64,000 nucleotides of DNA from Cyclobacteriaceae bacterium (GCA_019638255.1 JAHBUD010000001.1:1488001-1552000); one strand, 5' to 3'; positions 8,870 through 18,870 are shown, counted from the first letter of the stretch. Made by a program: numbers and translations. The notes: generated by a model from the letters alone, not told the origin.

Positions 8870-9714
8870 TTTACACTTATTTAAACAATTCATTTGTTGA
8901 GGAAGACAAGGCATTTCTTCATGTCAGCGATCTTTCCATTCAGCGTGGATATGGCATCTTTGATTTCTTTCGGGTGATGGATAGCTACCCATTGTTTATT
9001 GAAGACTACCTCGAGCGCTTATACGTTTCTGCCAAGGAAATGCATTTGAATATTCCTTATGAGCCGGCACAGCTCAAAGAAATAATTTTTGAATTAATCC
9101 GAAGGAATAATTTGCCCCTGTCGGGCATTAAAGTAATTCTTACAGGTGGCTACTCACCCGATGGTTATCAGTTGGCGGACAAAGCCAACCTGATTATGCT
9201 GCAAAAAGCGATGAGCTTTCCATCAGCCGAATTTCCATCGGAGGGGATAAAAATCATCACGCATGAATACCTGCGCGATAAGCCGCATGTGAAAACAATA
9301 AACTATGTGGTGGGGATCTGGATTCAAAATAAGGTTTTGGAAAAGAAAGCTGCCGATGTGTTGTATCATTATAAAGATGAGGTGTCAGAATTTCCGCGAT
9401 GCAATTTTTTCATTGTAAAGCATGATAATACTGTAGTTACACCCGGAGACAATATCCTGGAAGGCGTTACACGAAAGCATGTTTTAAAACTTGCCGCTCA
9501 GAAATATAAAGTTCAGATTGGTACGGTTACGTTAGATGATGTATTGCAGGCGCGTGAAGCATTTTTAACGAGTACATCTAAGCGCATTGTGCCCATTACA
9601 CAAACGGACGATCATATTATAGGGGATGGAAAACCAGGAAGAGTTACTGCGGAGTTGTTTCAGGATCTGGTCAGGTTGGAGAATGTGGAACGCGCCAAAG
9701 CGTTAACAAAATAA
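8866..9714 (+). CDS. class IV PLP-dependent aminotransferase (D-amino acid or branched-chain type)
   Basis: This 282-residue enzyme has the fold-type IV PLP layout. It opens with FLHVSDLSIQRGYGIFDF, carries the Schiff-base lysine at about Lys143 (HVKTINYV), the conserved Glu at about 175 (SEFPRCNFF), and a phosphate-binding segment near ILEGVTRKHVL. The length and sequence are closest to D-alanine aminotransferase, BCAT or ADC lyase; substrate cannot be read from sequence. The ATG overlaps the peptidase stop by 4 bp, which suggests the transaminase acts on amino acids released by that peptidase. Confidence 0.85.
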   Translation: MIYTYLNNSFVEEDKAFLHVSDLSIQRGYGIFDFFRVMDSYPLFIEDYLERLYVSAKEMHLNIPYEPAQLKEIIFELIRRNNLPLSGIKVILTGGYSPDGYQLADKANLIMLQKAMSFPSAEFPSEGIKIITHEYLRDKPHVKTINYVVGIWIQNKVLEKKAADVLYHYKDEVSEFPRCNFFIVKHDNTVVTPGDNILEGVTRKHVLKLAAQKYKVQIGTVTLDDVLQAREAFLTSTSKRIVPITQTDDHIIGDGKPGRVTAELFQDLVRLENVERAKALTK

Positions 9715-9754
9715 AAAAGCTATCTCAACAGAAATCAACTGCGGAAATAGCTTC
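9714..9754. terminator. terminator between the aminotransferase gene and trxA
   Basis: On the minus strand AGCTATTTC pairs with GAGATAGCT (one G-T pair), with a smaller CAG/CTG stem in the loop, followed by six T residues. It ends the trxA transcript and may also slow transcription from the plus-strand gene. Confidence 0.65.
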
Positions 9755-9781
9755 TAGTTTTAAACGTTAGGTAGTCTGCGA

Positions 9782-10105
9782 TCAGGATACCTGAGCGGCA
9801 AGCTTTTGCGCCAATACCGATTTGGGCACTGCTCCAATTTGCTTGTCTACTATCTGGCCGCCTTTAAATACTAGCAATGTAGGAATGGAACGGATTCCAA
9901 ATTTGGCAGCCGTTTGAGGGTTTTCATCCACATTAAGCTTGGCTACAACAGCCTTGCCTTCATATTCACCTGCAAGTTCTTCCACTACAGGACCAATCAT
10001 TTTGCAGGGACCGCACCATTCGGCCCAGAAATCCACTAATACAGGTTTATCGGAATTGATGGTTTGATCGAAAGTTGAGTCGGTTAGTTCAATAGTTTTG
10101 CCCAT
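9782..10105 (-). CDS. trxA: thioredoxin
   Basis: This is a 107-residue single-domain cytoplasmic thioredoxin with the active site WCGPCKM (Cys31 and Cys34), the buried Asp in VLVDFWA, and the cis-proline segment RSIPTLLVF near residue 73. It reduces protein disulfides using electrons from thioredoxin reductase. It starts 17 bp after the dnaE stop codon and so is the last gene of a dnaE-trxA transcript. Confidence 0.95.
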   Translation of the reverse strand: MGKTIELTDSTFDQTINSDKPVLVDFWAEWCGPCKMIGPVVEELAGEYEGKAVVAKLNVDENPQTAAKFGIRSIPTLLVFKGGQIVDKQIGAVPKSVLAQKLAAQVS

Positions 10106-10122
10106 GTTCTATAGATTATAAT

Positions 10123-13100
10123 TTATTGGTTAATGAGTTCTGCTGAATCAAACACAAAGGTAGGAGAAATTGTTCCATCTTCATCAGGCAGCACAAGGTT
10201 ATCTTCCCGCACATCATCCGTGAGCCAGCGAACCTGAACCTTATCGGTAATTACTCCGATTTCTGCATACTTCTTAAATTCCTGCACAAGTTTATTGCTT
10301 ATAGTTAGCCTATGTGCACGCGCTAGTAATTCAACCTGAAATGATTCCTGATCATCTTTAATAAAAAGCTGAAGTGCAGCCTGTCCCGGATTTTCCTTGC
10401 ACAATCGTTCCAGTTCATTCACCACATCGGCCGTGATGGCATGCAGCGGAAACCGCAACGCTAAACCTTGCAAACGTTTTTGAATCAATTCATTAAGCAG
10501 CTCAATACCTTTTATCCTGAACTCCACATCCATCCGGCCCCAGGTATTACGCTGGATGGTGCCTTCAATAAATAAAAACCATCCCTGCATCATGAAATTC
10601 TTGTACTTCAGGTAGTCTTCACCAAACAAGGTAAAGGTGAAGTTTCCGCTGTAGTCTTCAATTGTAAATTTTCCAAAAGGTCGACCGGTTTTGGTAGTGC
10701 GGTGTTCAACAGCTGTTACTATACCACAGATTTTTGTCTCGCGGCCGATCAGGGGGTCCAGGTCGATCAGTTGGTTGCATAGTGTGTTGCAGAAAGCATC
10801 CATTTCAAACCGGAAATTATCCAATGGGTGGCCGGAGATGTATATGCCTACAACTTCTTTTTCAAGATTTAATTTTTCGATCTCATTAAAAGGTTCAACG
10901 GCATCGATGCGGGGTTTCGGCATGGTTGTTCCGGTTGTTCCGCCAAACAAACTTACCTGCGAACTTTGCTCATCCAGTTGTGTTTTTGCCGCGAACTTAA
11001 CGGCCTTTTCAATCAGGTTTGAATCACCATCCTTGGCATATACATATTGTCTGCGGTGAATCCCTTCAAAACAATCAAAGGCTCCGGAAAGGGCCAGGCA
11101 CTCAAATGTTTTTTTGTTAACCGATCGCTGATTAACGCGTTTGGCAAAATCAAAAATGTCTTCAAAGGGCCCGTGCGCATCGCGTTCGTGTATAATCGCT
11201 TCAACAGCTGAATCGCCCGCTCCTTTTATGGCACCCAATCCAAACCGGATTTGACCTTGTTTATTCACTTCAAAGTAAACGCCTGATTCATTTACGTGAG
11301 GCCCCAACACGGGTATGCCCTGGTTGCGGCATTCTTCAATGAAGAAGGTAACTTTATCGAGGTTGCTTTGCGAATGTGTAAGTACTGCCGACATGTATTC
11401 GGCCGGGTAGTTGGCTTTCAGGTAAGCCGTGTGGTATGCTACAAGCGAGTAGCAAGTGGAGTGTGATTTATTGAAAGCATACTGTGCAAAAGCTTCCCAG
11501 TCAACCCATATCTTTTCGCAAATCTCTTGAGCGTGGCCGTTGGCTTTACAACCCTCAATAAACTTGTCTTTCATTTTATCGAGAACGCTCTTCTGTTTTT
11601 TACCCATGGCCTTACGCAAAACATCTGCATCGCCTTTGCTGAAGTTGGCCAGCTGTTGCGACAGAAGCATTACCTGCTCCTGGTAAACAGTAATTCCATA
11701 CGTTTCAGCCAAAAACTCTTCCATTACAGGCAAGTCGTATTTAATTGGCTCCCGTCCATGTTTACGATTGATAAATGCAGGGATATATTCCATGGGTCCT
11801 GGTCGGTACAGGGCGTTCATGGCAATAAGGTCTTCGAACTTGTCGGGTTTTAGTTGGCGCAGGTATTTCTGCATGCCCGGACTTTCAAATTGAAATGTAC
11901 CCGAAGTTTCACCGCGATGAAAAAGCTGGAATGTCTTTTCATCATCCAACGGCACAGCATCGATGTCGATTTCAATGCCTTTGCTTTTCTTAATGTTCTT
12001 CAGCGCAGTGTTAATGATGGACAGGGTGGTTAATCCCAGAAAGTCCATCTTCAGCAAACCGGCACTTTCCACCACGCTGTTATCAAACTGTGTTACCAGC
12101 ATATCCGAATCCTTGGCGGTAGCAACCGGAACGAATTTGGTTAAAGCACCTGGAGTAATGATCACTCCGCAGGCATGTGTACCGGTGTTACGTACGGAAC
12201 CCTCCAGCACGATGGCTTGTTTGAGAACATCCGCTTTCAGGTCGGCACCGTTTTTCATGTCGGACAGTTCCTTAACTTCTTTGAATGCCGCATCGAGTGT
12301 TGTGCCCGGTCGTTCGGGCACCATCTTGGCCAGAAAGTTCGCATCCGATAAGGGCAGTTGCATCACGCGTGCACAATCGCGGATGGAAGACTTGGCCGCC
12401 ATGGTTCCATAGGTGATAATCTGAGCAACCTGATCTTTTCCGTATTTATCAATTACATAGTTCAGTACCTTACTGCGCCCTTCGTCATCAAAGTCGATAT
12501 CAATATCGGGAAGTGAAATCCGGTCGGGATTCAGAAAACGTTCAAATAGTAAATCATATTTTATTGGATCAACGTTAGTAATGCCGATGCAGTATGCTAC
12601 GGCCGATCCTGCTGCAGAGCCTCTGCCAGGCCCAACAGAAACGCCTAGTTCACGAGCTTTGGAAGTAAAGTCCTGAACAATCAAAAAATATCCGGGATAG
12701 CCGGTTTTCTTGATGGTCTCCAGTTCAAAGTCAAGGCGTTCTTTTAATTGGGTTGATATTTCTCCGTACTTGTTTTTGGCGCCTGTGTACGTAAGGTGTT
12801 TCAGGTAGTCATCTTCCGATGTAAACCCAGCAGGAATATCGAACTTGGGAAGCGCCACTTGTCGTTCGAGTGAGTAAGCCTCAACTTTATCAATAATTTC
12901 CTGGATTGTTTCAATGGCCTCGGGCAAATCGCGGAAGATTGACTTCATTTCATCCTGCGACTTCAGGTAGAATTCGTTATTCGGTAATCCGAAACGAAAT
13001 CCCCGCCCTTCGCCAATTGGGGTTGATTTGAATTCACCTTCTTTTATGCACAACAGTACATCGTGTGCGTTCGATTCCTCTTTGTCGATGTAATAGGTTT

Positions 13101-14427
13101 CATTGGCCCCGAAATATTTTACCGAATACTTTTGGGCAAAGCCGAGCAGCACTTCATTTACGTGATCCTCTTCAGCCAATCCGTGCCGGTTGAGCTCGAT
13201 ATAAAAGTCATCGCCAAACTGTTGTTGCCACCAAGCAAAAGCTTCTTCGGCTTGTCTTTCACCTACGTGTAGAATAAGGTGAGGAATTTCGCTGGATAGG
13301 TTTCCAGTGGTGGCGATCAGATCTTGTTTGTAGTGAGCAATGAGATCTTTGTCGATGCGCGGATATATTCCATAGAGTCCCTCCGTAAATCCAATGGAAC
13401 TCAGCATGGTCAGGTTTTGATAGCCATTTTTATTTTTTGCCAACAATACTTGCGTATAGCGCTTATCAGGATTGTCTTTTGTGAATTTTAACTTTCTACG
13501 TTCCTCAGCAACATAAAACTCACACCCTACGATTGGTTTTATTTCATGCGTCAAGGCTTCGCGAACAAACTTGAATGCACCATAGAGGTTGCCCAAATCA
13601 GTAAGGGCAATGGCCGGCATGCTGAGGGCCTTGGCTTTGGATACCAGTGCTTTGATTTCCGGTGTGGCTTGCAGCACGGAATATTGAGAGTGAACATGCA
13701 GATGACAAAATGGACTTTTAACAACGTTCTTGTTTTCATCAGCCTGTAAGTAGTCGGCTTCCTTTTTTCTTTTTCGTTTGGCAAAGTTGGCTTCGTCAAG
13801 CTTGGGTTCTTCGTAAACAATTTCAGTAAGAGGCGTTGTATCAAAAGGCTTGATTACCTTTTTCTGAATGAGACCAAAATAGCATCGGGCAGTGGCCGCT
13901 ACATCGTAGGAAGCATCGTGGGCATCACCAAAATCATTTCCGAAAAGTTTTTCATGAAGCTCAACCAACCTGGGCATCTTCAATCGTCCGCCAATGCCCC
14001 CAGGCAACTTGCAGAAATCAATTGAAGCCAATCCGGTATCTACTTTTGAAAGCTCAAGAAATTTAGCGGGGTCAAAATTTTTCCGGATCAGTTCGGCTCC
14101 GATAATGTTGATGTCGAACTCGATATTATGGCCAACCAGTACGGCAGTACGCTCAAGATCTTTCAGAAATAAGTTAAGTGTGGCAATTAAATCATGACCT
14201 TCCTCCAAGGCCCGTTGTGTTGAAATGCCGTGAATTTGTTCTGCCTTATATGGAATGTTAAATCCATCAGGTTTAATCAGGTAGTTATTCTGTGCCAGGA
14301 GCTTTCCGTGGTGGTCATGAAGCTGCCAGGCCAATTGCACAAGACGAGGCCAGTTATCAAGATCAGTAATAGGCGCTGTTTTATTATGCGGAATCCCGGT
14401 GGTCTCCGTATCAAAAATCAGGTACAT
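10123..14427 (-). CDS. dnaE: DNA polymerase III alpha subunit with fused N-terminal DEDDh proofreading exonuclease
   Basis: This 1434-residue replicative polymerase combines two activities. Residues 1-190 form a DnaQ-like 3'-5' exonuclease with Asp6 and Glu8 (FDTETTG), Asp105 (HNIEFD) and the ExoIII-type HDASYD (His170, Asp175). A charged linker near 205-235 leads to the PHP domain (HLHVHSQYS at 242-250). The C-family palm carries GPGRGSAAGS and PDIDIDF near 638-645. A probable clamp-binding motif QVSLFG lies near 1157, followed by an OB domain near 1230-1270. E. coli DnaE is about 1160 residues without the exonuclease. Similar DnaE proteins starting with this exonuclease motif occur in other Bacteroidota, as I recall. 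Confidence 0.95.
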   Translation of the reverse strand: MYLIFDTETTGIPHNKTAPITDLDNWPRLVQLAWQLHDHHGKLLAQNNYLIKPDGFNIPYKAEQIHGISTQRALEEGHDLIATLNLFLKDLERTAVLVGHNIEFDINIIGAELIRKNFDPAKFLELSKVDTGLASIDFCKLPGGIGGRLKMPRLVELHEKLFGNDFGDAHDASYDVAATARCYFGLIQKKVIKPFDTTPLTEIVYEEPKLDEANFAKRKRKKEADYLQADENKNVVKSPFCHLHVHSQYSVLQATPEIKALVSKAKALSMPAIALTDLGNLYGAFKFVREALTHEIKPIVGCEFYVAEERRKLKFTKDNPDKRYTQVLLAKNKNGYQNLTMLSSIGFTEGLYGIYPRIDKDLIAHYKQDLIATTGNLSSEIPHLILHVGERQAEEAFAWWQQQFGDDFYIELNRHGLAEEDHVNEVLLGFAQKYSVKYFGANETYYIDKEESNAHDVLLCIKEGEFKSTPIGEGRGFRFGLPNNEFYLKSQDEMKSIFRDLPEAIETIQEIIDKVEAYSLERQVALPKFDIPAGFTSEDDYLKHLTYTGAKNKYGEISTQLKERLDFELETIKKTGYPGYFLIVQDFTSKARELGVSVGPGRGSAAGSAVAYCIGITNVDPIKYDLLFERFLNPDRISLPDIDIDFDDEGRSKVLNYVIDKYGKDQVAQIITYGTMAAKSSIRDCARVMQLPLSDANFLAKMVPERPGTTLDAAFKEVKELSDMKNGADLKADVLKQAIVLEGSVRNTGTHACGVIITPGALTKFVPVATAKDSDMLVTQFDNSVVESAGLLKMDFLGLTTLSIINTALKNIKKSKGIEIDIDAVPLDDEKTFQLFHRGETSGTFQFESPGMQKYLRQLKPDKFEDLIAMNALYRPGPMEYIPAFINRKHGREPIKYDLPVMEEFLAETYGITVYQEQVMLLSQQLANFSKGDADVLRKAMGKKQKSVLDKMKDKFIEGCKANGHAQEICEKIWVDWEAFAQYAFNKSHSTCYSLVAYHTAYLKANYPAEYMSAVLTHSQSNLDKVTFFIEECRNQGIPVLGPHVNESGVYFEVNKQGQIRFGLGAIKGAGDSAVEAIIHERDAHGPFEDIFDFAKRVNQRSVNKKTFECLALSGAFDCFEGIHRRQYVYAKDGDSNLIEKAVKFAAKTQLDEQSSQVSLFGGTTGTTMPKPRIDAVEPFNEIEKLNLEKEVVGIYISGHPLDNFRFEMDAFCNTLCNQLIDLDPLIGRETKICGIVTAVEHRTTKTGRPFGKFTIEDYSGNFTFTLFGEDYLKYKNFMMQGWFLFIEGTIQRNTWGRMDVEFRIKGIELLNELIQKRLQGLALRFPLHAITADVVNELERLCKENPGQAALQLFIKDDQESFQVELLARAHRLTISNKLVQEFKKYAEIGVITDKVQVRWLTDDVREDNLVLPDEDGTISPTFVFDSAELINQ

Positions 14428-14632
14428 CAGAGCGTTGGTGTAGTGGTTGAAAACTGTAAAAATAGTCGCTTTACAAGATTAAATCTATTCCAATAATGAG
14501 ACATTTTTTCATTTACGGGAAAAATATCCCATAATGAATAAAACTTTTTATTTATATATTACTGAAAATCAGTTAGTTATTATTTTGGGCTTGTTTATTG
14601 GTACTACTGCATTGTAAACATTGAAAGACCTA

Positions 14633-14743
14633 ATGAAACGAGTTATGAACATAGTAATTGGATTCCTGAAACGAGAGTGGTTCTTGATGGTAATGATTGC
14701 CGTAATTGCCCTGATTGTATTCCTGTTTGAAGTTTTGCGTTAA
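14633..14743 (+). CDS. putative 36-residue single-pass membrane protein
   Basis: A short ORF starts at ATG 14633 and ends at TAA 14741-14743. It encodes a basic, amphipathic start (MKRVMNIVIGFLKREW) followed by one hydrophobic helix of about 17 residues (residues 17-32) and a short EVLR tail. The composition, a basic amphipathic N-terminus and a single transmembrane segment, is typical of real bacterial small membrane proteins. It sits 109 bp upstream of sdhC on the same strand, inside a 425-bp gap that would otherwise be empty. A weak GAAAGA lies upstream of the ATG. It is unrecognised; translation is unproven. Confidence 0.5.
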   Translation: MKRVMNIVIGFLKREWFLMVMIAVIALIVFLFEVLR

Positions 14744-14805
14744 ACAAAACGTACACTCACCATTTAGATTCTCTTTAAACTGTATTCATCGTTGTTTAAT
14801 TATTT

Positions 14806-14835
14806 GTACCGAGGTACTTTTATGCATTAAGCATA
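14806..14835. promoter_or_regulatory. two adjacent palindromes upstream of sdhC
   Basis: GTACCGAGGTAC at 14806-14817 and TATGC-N5-GCATA at 14821-14835 are perfect inverted repeats lying 18-47 bp before the sdhC start. The sequence TACTTTTA between them is one base from TAnnTTTG, so a promoter may lie here with regulator sites on it. This is inferred from sequence symmetry only. Confidence 0.3.
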
Positions 14836-14852
14836 AACTTACTTAGGTTCAT

Positions 14853-15533
14853 ATGGCATGGTTTACAAAATTTCTGTCGAGCACACTTGGCAGAAAACTC
14901 CTAGTGGCTCTCACGGGCATCTTTCTTATTCTATTTCTGGCTGTTCACTTAGCGGGAAACCTGCAGTTGTTAAAGGATGACGGAGGAAAGTCATTCAACA
15001 TCTACGCAGAATTTATGAGTACCAATGGCCTCGTTCAATTTATCTCGAAGGGTAACTTTGCATTTATTCTGTTACACGCTGTTGTTGCTCTGTTACTTAC
15101 CGTAAAGAACCGCAATGCCCGTGGCACTGAGCGATATGCTGTTAGCAGCAGTAAATCCTCTATTTGGGCCTCTCGTAACATGGGTATTTTAGGCACCATC
15201 ATCCTCCTTTTTATCGTTATCCATTTAAAAGATTTCTGGGCACAAATGCATTTTGGTGCAGTGCCTGTAGTGGATTATGATGGCAAGCAAGTTCGTGACC
15301 TTGCCTCGTTAGTTGACCTTTGGTTTGCCAAGGCATGGTATGTAGGCGTGTATGTGTTTTGCATGGGTGCATTGGCGTTTCACTTGTGGCACGGATTCGA
15401 GAGTGCTTTTCAAACACTGGGCTTAAACCATCTCAAATACAACGCTGTTATTAGTTTCGTTGGAAGAGCCTTCGCAATCATTGTTCCTTTGCTGTTTGCG
15501 TTGATCCCGATCGCCATGTTTTTTGATTTTTAA
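14853..15533 (+). CDS. sdhC: succinate dehydrogenase/fumarate reductase cytochrome b subunit
   Basis: This 226-residue integral membrane protein has about five transmembrane helices. It matches the diheme cytochrome b558 type that serves as sole anchor in B. subtilis-like complexes: no sdhD gene follows. Histidines suited to heme ligation lie in the helices ([29 protein letters not shown]). It anchors SdhA and SdhB and passes electrons to the quinone pool. It is the first gene of sdhCAB. Confidence 0.93.
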   Translation: MAWFTKFLSSTLGRKLLVALTGIFLILFLAVHLAGNLQLLKDDGGKSFNIYAEFMSTNGLVQFISKGNFAFILLHAVVALLLTVKNRNARGTERYAVSSSKSSIWASRNMGILGTIILLFIVIHLKDFWAQMHFGAVPVVDYDGKQVRDLASLVDLWFAKAWYVGVYVFCMGALAFHLWHGFESAFQTLGLNHLKYNAVISFVGRAFAIIVPLLFALIPIAMFFDF

Positions 15534-15553
15534 TACAATTGCTTAAACAAGAT

Positions 15554-17476
15554 ATGAAGTTAGATTCTAAAATTCCTGAAGGTCCGCTCGCGGAAAAATG
15601 GACAAAGCATAAATTCAACCTCAAGCTGGTAAACCCGGCCAATAAACGGAAGTATGATGTTATCATTGTAGGTACCGGTTTAGCTGGAGCATCTGCAGCT
15701 GCCTCATTAGCTGAGTTGGGCTACAACGTAAAAGCTTTCTGTTTTCAGGATAGTCCACGCAGGGCACACAGCATCGCTGCGCAGGGTGGTATCAATGCTG
15801 CCAAAAATTATCAGAATGATGGTGATAGTATTTACCGGTTGTTTTACGACACTATTAAAGGTGGTGACTATCGCGCACGCGAAGGCAATGTCTATCGGTT
15901 AGCGGAAGTAAGTGTTAGCATAATCGATCAGTGTGTTGCACAAGGCGTTCCATTTGCTCGTGAGTATGGCGGCTTGTTGTCTAACCGCTCATTCGGGGGG
16001 GCCCAGGTATCGCGTACTTTCTATGCCCGTGGTCAAACCGGACAACAGTTGTTGTTAGGTGCATATTCAGCCATGAACCGGCAAATCGCCAACGGTAAAG
16101 TAAAAATGTATAACCGGACGGAAATGCTGGACGTTGTGCTGGTGGATGGCAAAGCCCGTGGCATCATAACACGCGATTTACTAACCGGAAAAATTGAAGC
16201 CCATAGTGCCCATGCAGTATTGCTTTGCACCGGAGGTTACGGAAATGTATTTTACTTATCTACAAATGCTAAGGGGTCGAACGTAACGGCAGCCTGGCGT
16301 GCTCATAAAAAGGGTGCACTATTTGGCAATCCATGCTATACGCAAATTCACCCTACGTGTATCCCTGTATCTGGCGATCACCAGTCTAAGCTTACATTAA
16401 TGTCTGAATCTTTGCGTAACGATGGACGGGTGTGGGTTCCTAAGGTGGCACGTCCGGGTCTTAGGGCTGCCGATGCTGTTAATATTCCTGAATCAGAAAG
16501 AGATTATTTCCTTGAACGGAGATACCCATCCTTTGGAAACTTAGTGCCGCGCGATGTGGCGTCACGCAATGCTAAAATGGTTTGCGATGAGGGTAAGGGA
16601 GTAGGACCAACAGGCCTTGCAGTATTTTTGGATTTTACCGATGCCATCAAGCGCGATGGTAAGAAAACCATAGAAGCTAAATACGGTAACTTGTTCGATA
16701 TGTATCAACAAATTACTGGTGACAACCCCTACGAGGCGCCTATGATGATCTTCCCGGCCGTACATTATACGATGGGTGGGCTTTGGGTTGATTACAATCT
16801 TATGACCAATGTTCCAGGCCTGTATGCTTTGGGCGAAGCAAATTTTTCCGATCATGGTGCCAACCGGTTAGGGGCAAGCGCCCTGATGCAAGGATTGGCT
16901 GATGGATACTTTGTTATACCCTATACAATTGGCGATTACCTGGCCGGAATGTCAAACGAAAAGGTAAGCATCGATCGGCCAGAGTTCCAGGAGGCTATCA
17001 AGCAAACCAGCGAACGCATCAATAAGCTTCTAACCATTAAGGGAAAGAAAACAGTTGATGAGTTCCATCGCGAACTGGGCTTAACCATGTGGGAATACTG
17101 CGGAATGTCGCGTAACGAACAAGGATTAAAAACCGCCAAGAAAAAAATCCAGGAAATAAAAGCAGAGTTCTGGTCAAATGTAAATGTGCTTGGCAGTGGA
17201 AATGAACTCAACATGGAGTTGGAAAAAGCCAATCGTGTAGCTGACTTTATTGAATTGGGCGAACTGATGGTAGATGATGCCCTTAGCCGTTCCGAGTCCT
17301 GTGGCGGTCACTTTCGTGAAGAATCAGCTACTGAGGATGGAGAAGCAAGGCGTAAGGACGATGAATTCACCTATGTTTCAGCTTGGGAATACAAAGGAGA
17401 CAATCAACAAGCCGTTCTGCATAAAGAACCACTGGTATTTGAAAATGTAAAATTGACTCAACGCAGTTATAAATAA
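15554..17476 (+). CDS. sdhA: succinate dehydrogenase/fumarate reductase flavoprotein subunit
   Basis: This large FAD subunit has the dinucleotide motif [17 protein letters not shown], the FAD-attachment region [15 protein letters not shown] with its conserved His, and the substrate-binding segment HPTCIP and [16 protein letters not shown]. The overall type is that of B. subtilis (long insertions, about 640 residues). It oxidises succinate to fumarate in the TCA cycle. I start it at ATG 15554 ([10 protein letters not shown]) rather than the upstream TTG at 15539. The 20-bp gap to sdhC and 3-bp gap to sdhB show an operon. Confidence 0.95.
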   Translation: MKLDSKIPEGPLAEKWTKHKFNLKLVNPANKRKYDVIIVGTGLAGASAAASLAELGYNVKAFCFQDSPRRAHSIAAQGGINAAKNYQNDGDSIYRLFYDTIKGGDYRAREGNVYRLAEVSVSIIDQCVAQGVPFAREYGGLLSNRSFGGAQVSRTFYARGQTGQQLLLGAYSAMNRQIANGKVKMYNRTEMLDVVLVDGKARGIITRDLLTGKIEAHSAHAVLLCTGGYGNVFYLSTNAKGSNVTAAWRAHKKGALFGNPCYTQIHPTCIPVSGDHQSKLTLMSESLRNDGRVWVPKVARPGLRAADAVNIPESERDYFLERRYPSFGNLVPRDVASRNAKMVCDEGKGVGPTGLAVFLDFTDAIKRDGKKTIEAKYGNLFDMYQQITGDNPYEAPMMIFPAVHYTMGGLWVDYNLMTNVPGLYALGEANFSDHGANRLGASALMQGLADGYFVIPYTIGDYLAGMSNEKVSIDRPEFQEAIKQTSERINKLLTIKGKKTVDEFHRELGLTMWEYCGMSRNEQGLKTAKKKIQEIKAEFWSNVNVLGSGNELNMELEKANRVADFIELGELMVDDALSRSESCGGHFREESATEDGEARRKDDEFTYVSAWEYKGDNQQAVLHKEPLVFENVKLTQRSYK

Positions 17477-17479
17477 GTT

Positions 17480-18247
17480 ATGAAGGTTACACTAAAGATA
17501 TGGCGCCAAAAAGGCTCGAATGATAAAGGAAGCTTTAAAACCTATCAGCACGATCACGTTTCACCCGACATGTCGTTTCTAGAGATGTTGGATGTGCTCA
17601 ACACTGATTTGATCAAAAAAGGTGAAGATCCTGTTCACTTCGATCACGATTGCCGCGAAGGCATTTGTGGAATGTGTTCGTTATACATCAATGGTCATCC
17701 ACATGGTCCGTTACAAACCACCACATGCCAGCTGCACATGCGCAGCTTTAAAGATGGCGAAACAATAACCATTGAGCCGTGGCGCGCAAAGGCGTTTCCA
17801 GTAATTAAAGATCTTGTAGTTGATCGTACCGCATTTGACCGTATTCAACAGGCTGGAGGATATGTTTCTGTAAACACAGGGGGTGTACCCGATGCCAATG
17901 AAATTCCAATACCCAAAAAGATTGCCGATGAGGCATTTGATGCAGCAACCTGTATTGGTTGTGGAGCCTGCGTGGCTGCCTGCAAGAATGCATCAGCCAT
18001 GTTGTTTGTAAGCGCAAAGATTTCTCAATTTGCATTATTGCCACAGGGCAAACCCGAACGCAAAGAAAGAGCTGAGCGCATGGTGGCACAAATGGACGCA
18101 GAAGGTTTTGGAGCCTGCACCAACACCAAGGCGTGTGAAGCGGAGTGCCCGAAAGGAATTAGTGTTACCAACATCGCCCGCATGAATCGTGAGTACTACT
18201 CATCGGTAATAAGTTCATACGAGTGGCAGGTAGGTGGGGGAGAATAA
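17480..18247 (+). CDS. sdhB: succinate dehydrogenase/fumarate reductase iron-sulfur subunit
   Basis: This 255-residue protein has a plant-type [2Fe-2S] site ([16 protein letters not shown] plus a later Cys in TTTCQLH) near residues 55-80. The C-terminal ferredoxin-like part carries [11 protein letters not shown] near 156-166 and [14 protein letters not shown] near 213-226 for the other clusters. It carries electrons from the FAD in SdhA to the cytochrome b subunit. It is the last gene of the operon and is followed by a strong terminator. Confidence 0.95.
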   Translation: MKVTLKIWRQKGSNDKGSFKTYQHDHVSPDMSFLEMLDVLNTDLIKKGEDPVHFDHDCREGICGMCSLYINGHPHGPLQTTTCQLHMRSFKDGETITIEPWRAKAFPVIKDLVVDRTAFDRIQQAGGYVSVNTGGVPDANEIPIPKKIADEAFDAATCIGCGACVAACKNASAMLFVSAKISQFALLPQGKPERKERAERMVAQMDAEGFGACTNTKACEAECPKGISVTNIARMNREYYSSVISSYEWQVGGGE

Positions 18248-18252
18248 AAAGC

Positions 18253-18280
18253 AAAAGGCCATCTGATCAGATGGCCTTTT
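18253..18280. terminator. intrinsic terminator after sdhB
   Basis: A 28-bp perfect palindrome has arms AAAAGGCCATCTGA and TCAGATGGCCTTTT. The GC-rich stem core followed by a T-run fits a terminator working on both strands, between sdhB and the convergent lipoprotein gene. Confidence 0.85.
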
Positions 18281-18300
18281 CAATTATATGTTATTTGTAT

Positions 18301-18801
18301 CTATTCACTTTTACAAACGCCCATACTCGTCCGGCTGCCATCGAGGGAAACAGCCGAGCCAATGTTACCACCGGCCAATACAACATCGCGGTCGGGGCCT
18401 ATTTCTGCTAAATGTATTTTGATACAGGCGCTCAAGTTCTTCAACTCATTGTAACTGATTGGCGTTTCATCGGCAAGTCTGTTTAAATGAGTTTCACTTC
18501 CTCCATTTTTAGCGGCTACAGGGTTAAGCCATGCAGCCACATCGGCATCGGCAGCACTGATGTCACCAAGGTGAAGATGTACTGGTAGCAGGATATTACC
18601 CTCAGTTCCATCAAGACTAATTATTACTGAAGTTGAACCATCTTTTCGTTCCTTAAAGGTTGCTAAACCACTAATGGGATATTCTGAACCAGGCTGAAGG
18701 GCATAGGTAACTTCGTTGCCGGTAAATTCCGACATCGCAGGCTGGCTCTCCTGACAACTCATGATTACTAACCCACTCAAAATCAATGCGAACACTCTCA
18801 T
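18301..18801 (-). CDS. hypothetical lipoprotein
   Basis: This is a 166-residue protein with a lipoprotein signal (Cys16 in IMSCQES). The rest is predicted beta-rich. HLHLGDISAA near residues 80-90 and a late VVLAGGNIGS recall the CHRD or Cu/Zn-superoxide-dismutase-like folds, but the metal-binding histidines of SodC are not all there. I do not assign a function. It is a single-gene unit convergent with sdhCAB. Confidence 0.65.
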   Translation of the reverse strand: MRVFALILSGLVIMSCQESQPAMSEFTGNEVTYALQPGSEYPISGLATFKERKDGSTSVIISLDGTEGNILLPVHLHLGDISAADADVAAWLNPVAAKNGGSETHLNRLADETPISYNELKNLSACIKIHLAEIGPDRDVVLAGGNIGSAVSLDGSRTSMGVCKSE

Positions 18802-18862
18802 AAGCCTCTTATTTTCATACTAAATTAAAACATATGCCAACAACATAATAACCATTTTGGAT

Positions 18863-18870
18863 TAGATTTG
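18863..18870 (+). promoter_or_regulatory. candidate -7 element for the lipoprotein gene at 18938
   Basis: TAGATTTG is a perfect match to TAnnTTTG, 67 bp upstream of the GTG start. No TTTG is seen about 19 bp further upstream, so support rests on the -7 match alone. Confidence 0.3.

Noticed and set aside
13994..14496. Plus-strand ORFs opposite dnaE
   Set aside because: They are shadow frames of dnaE without plausible protein features. The same applies to other opposite-strand ORFs across conserved genes.
18301..18801. Cu/Zn superoxide dismutase
   Set aside because: A few residues recall the fold, but the full set of metal-binding His and Asp is missing, so it is left as a hypothetical lipoprotein.
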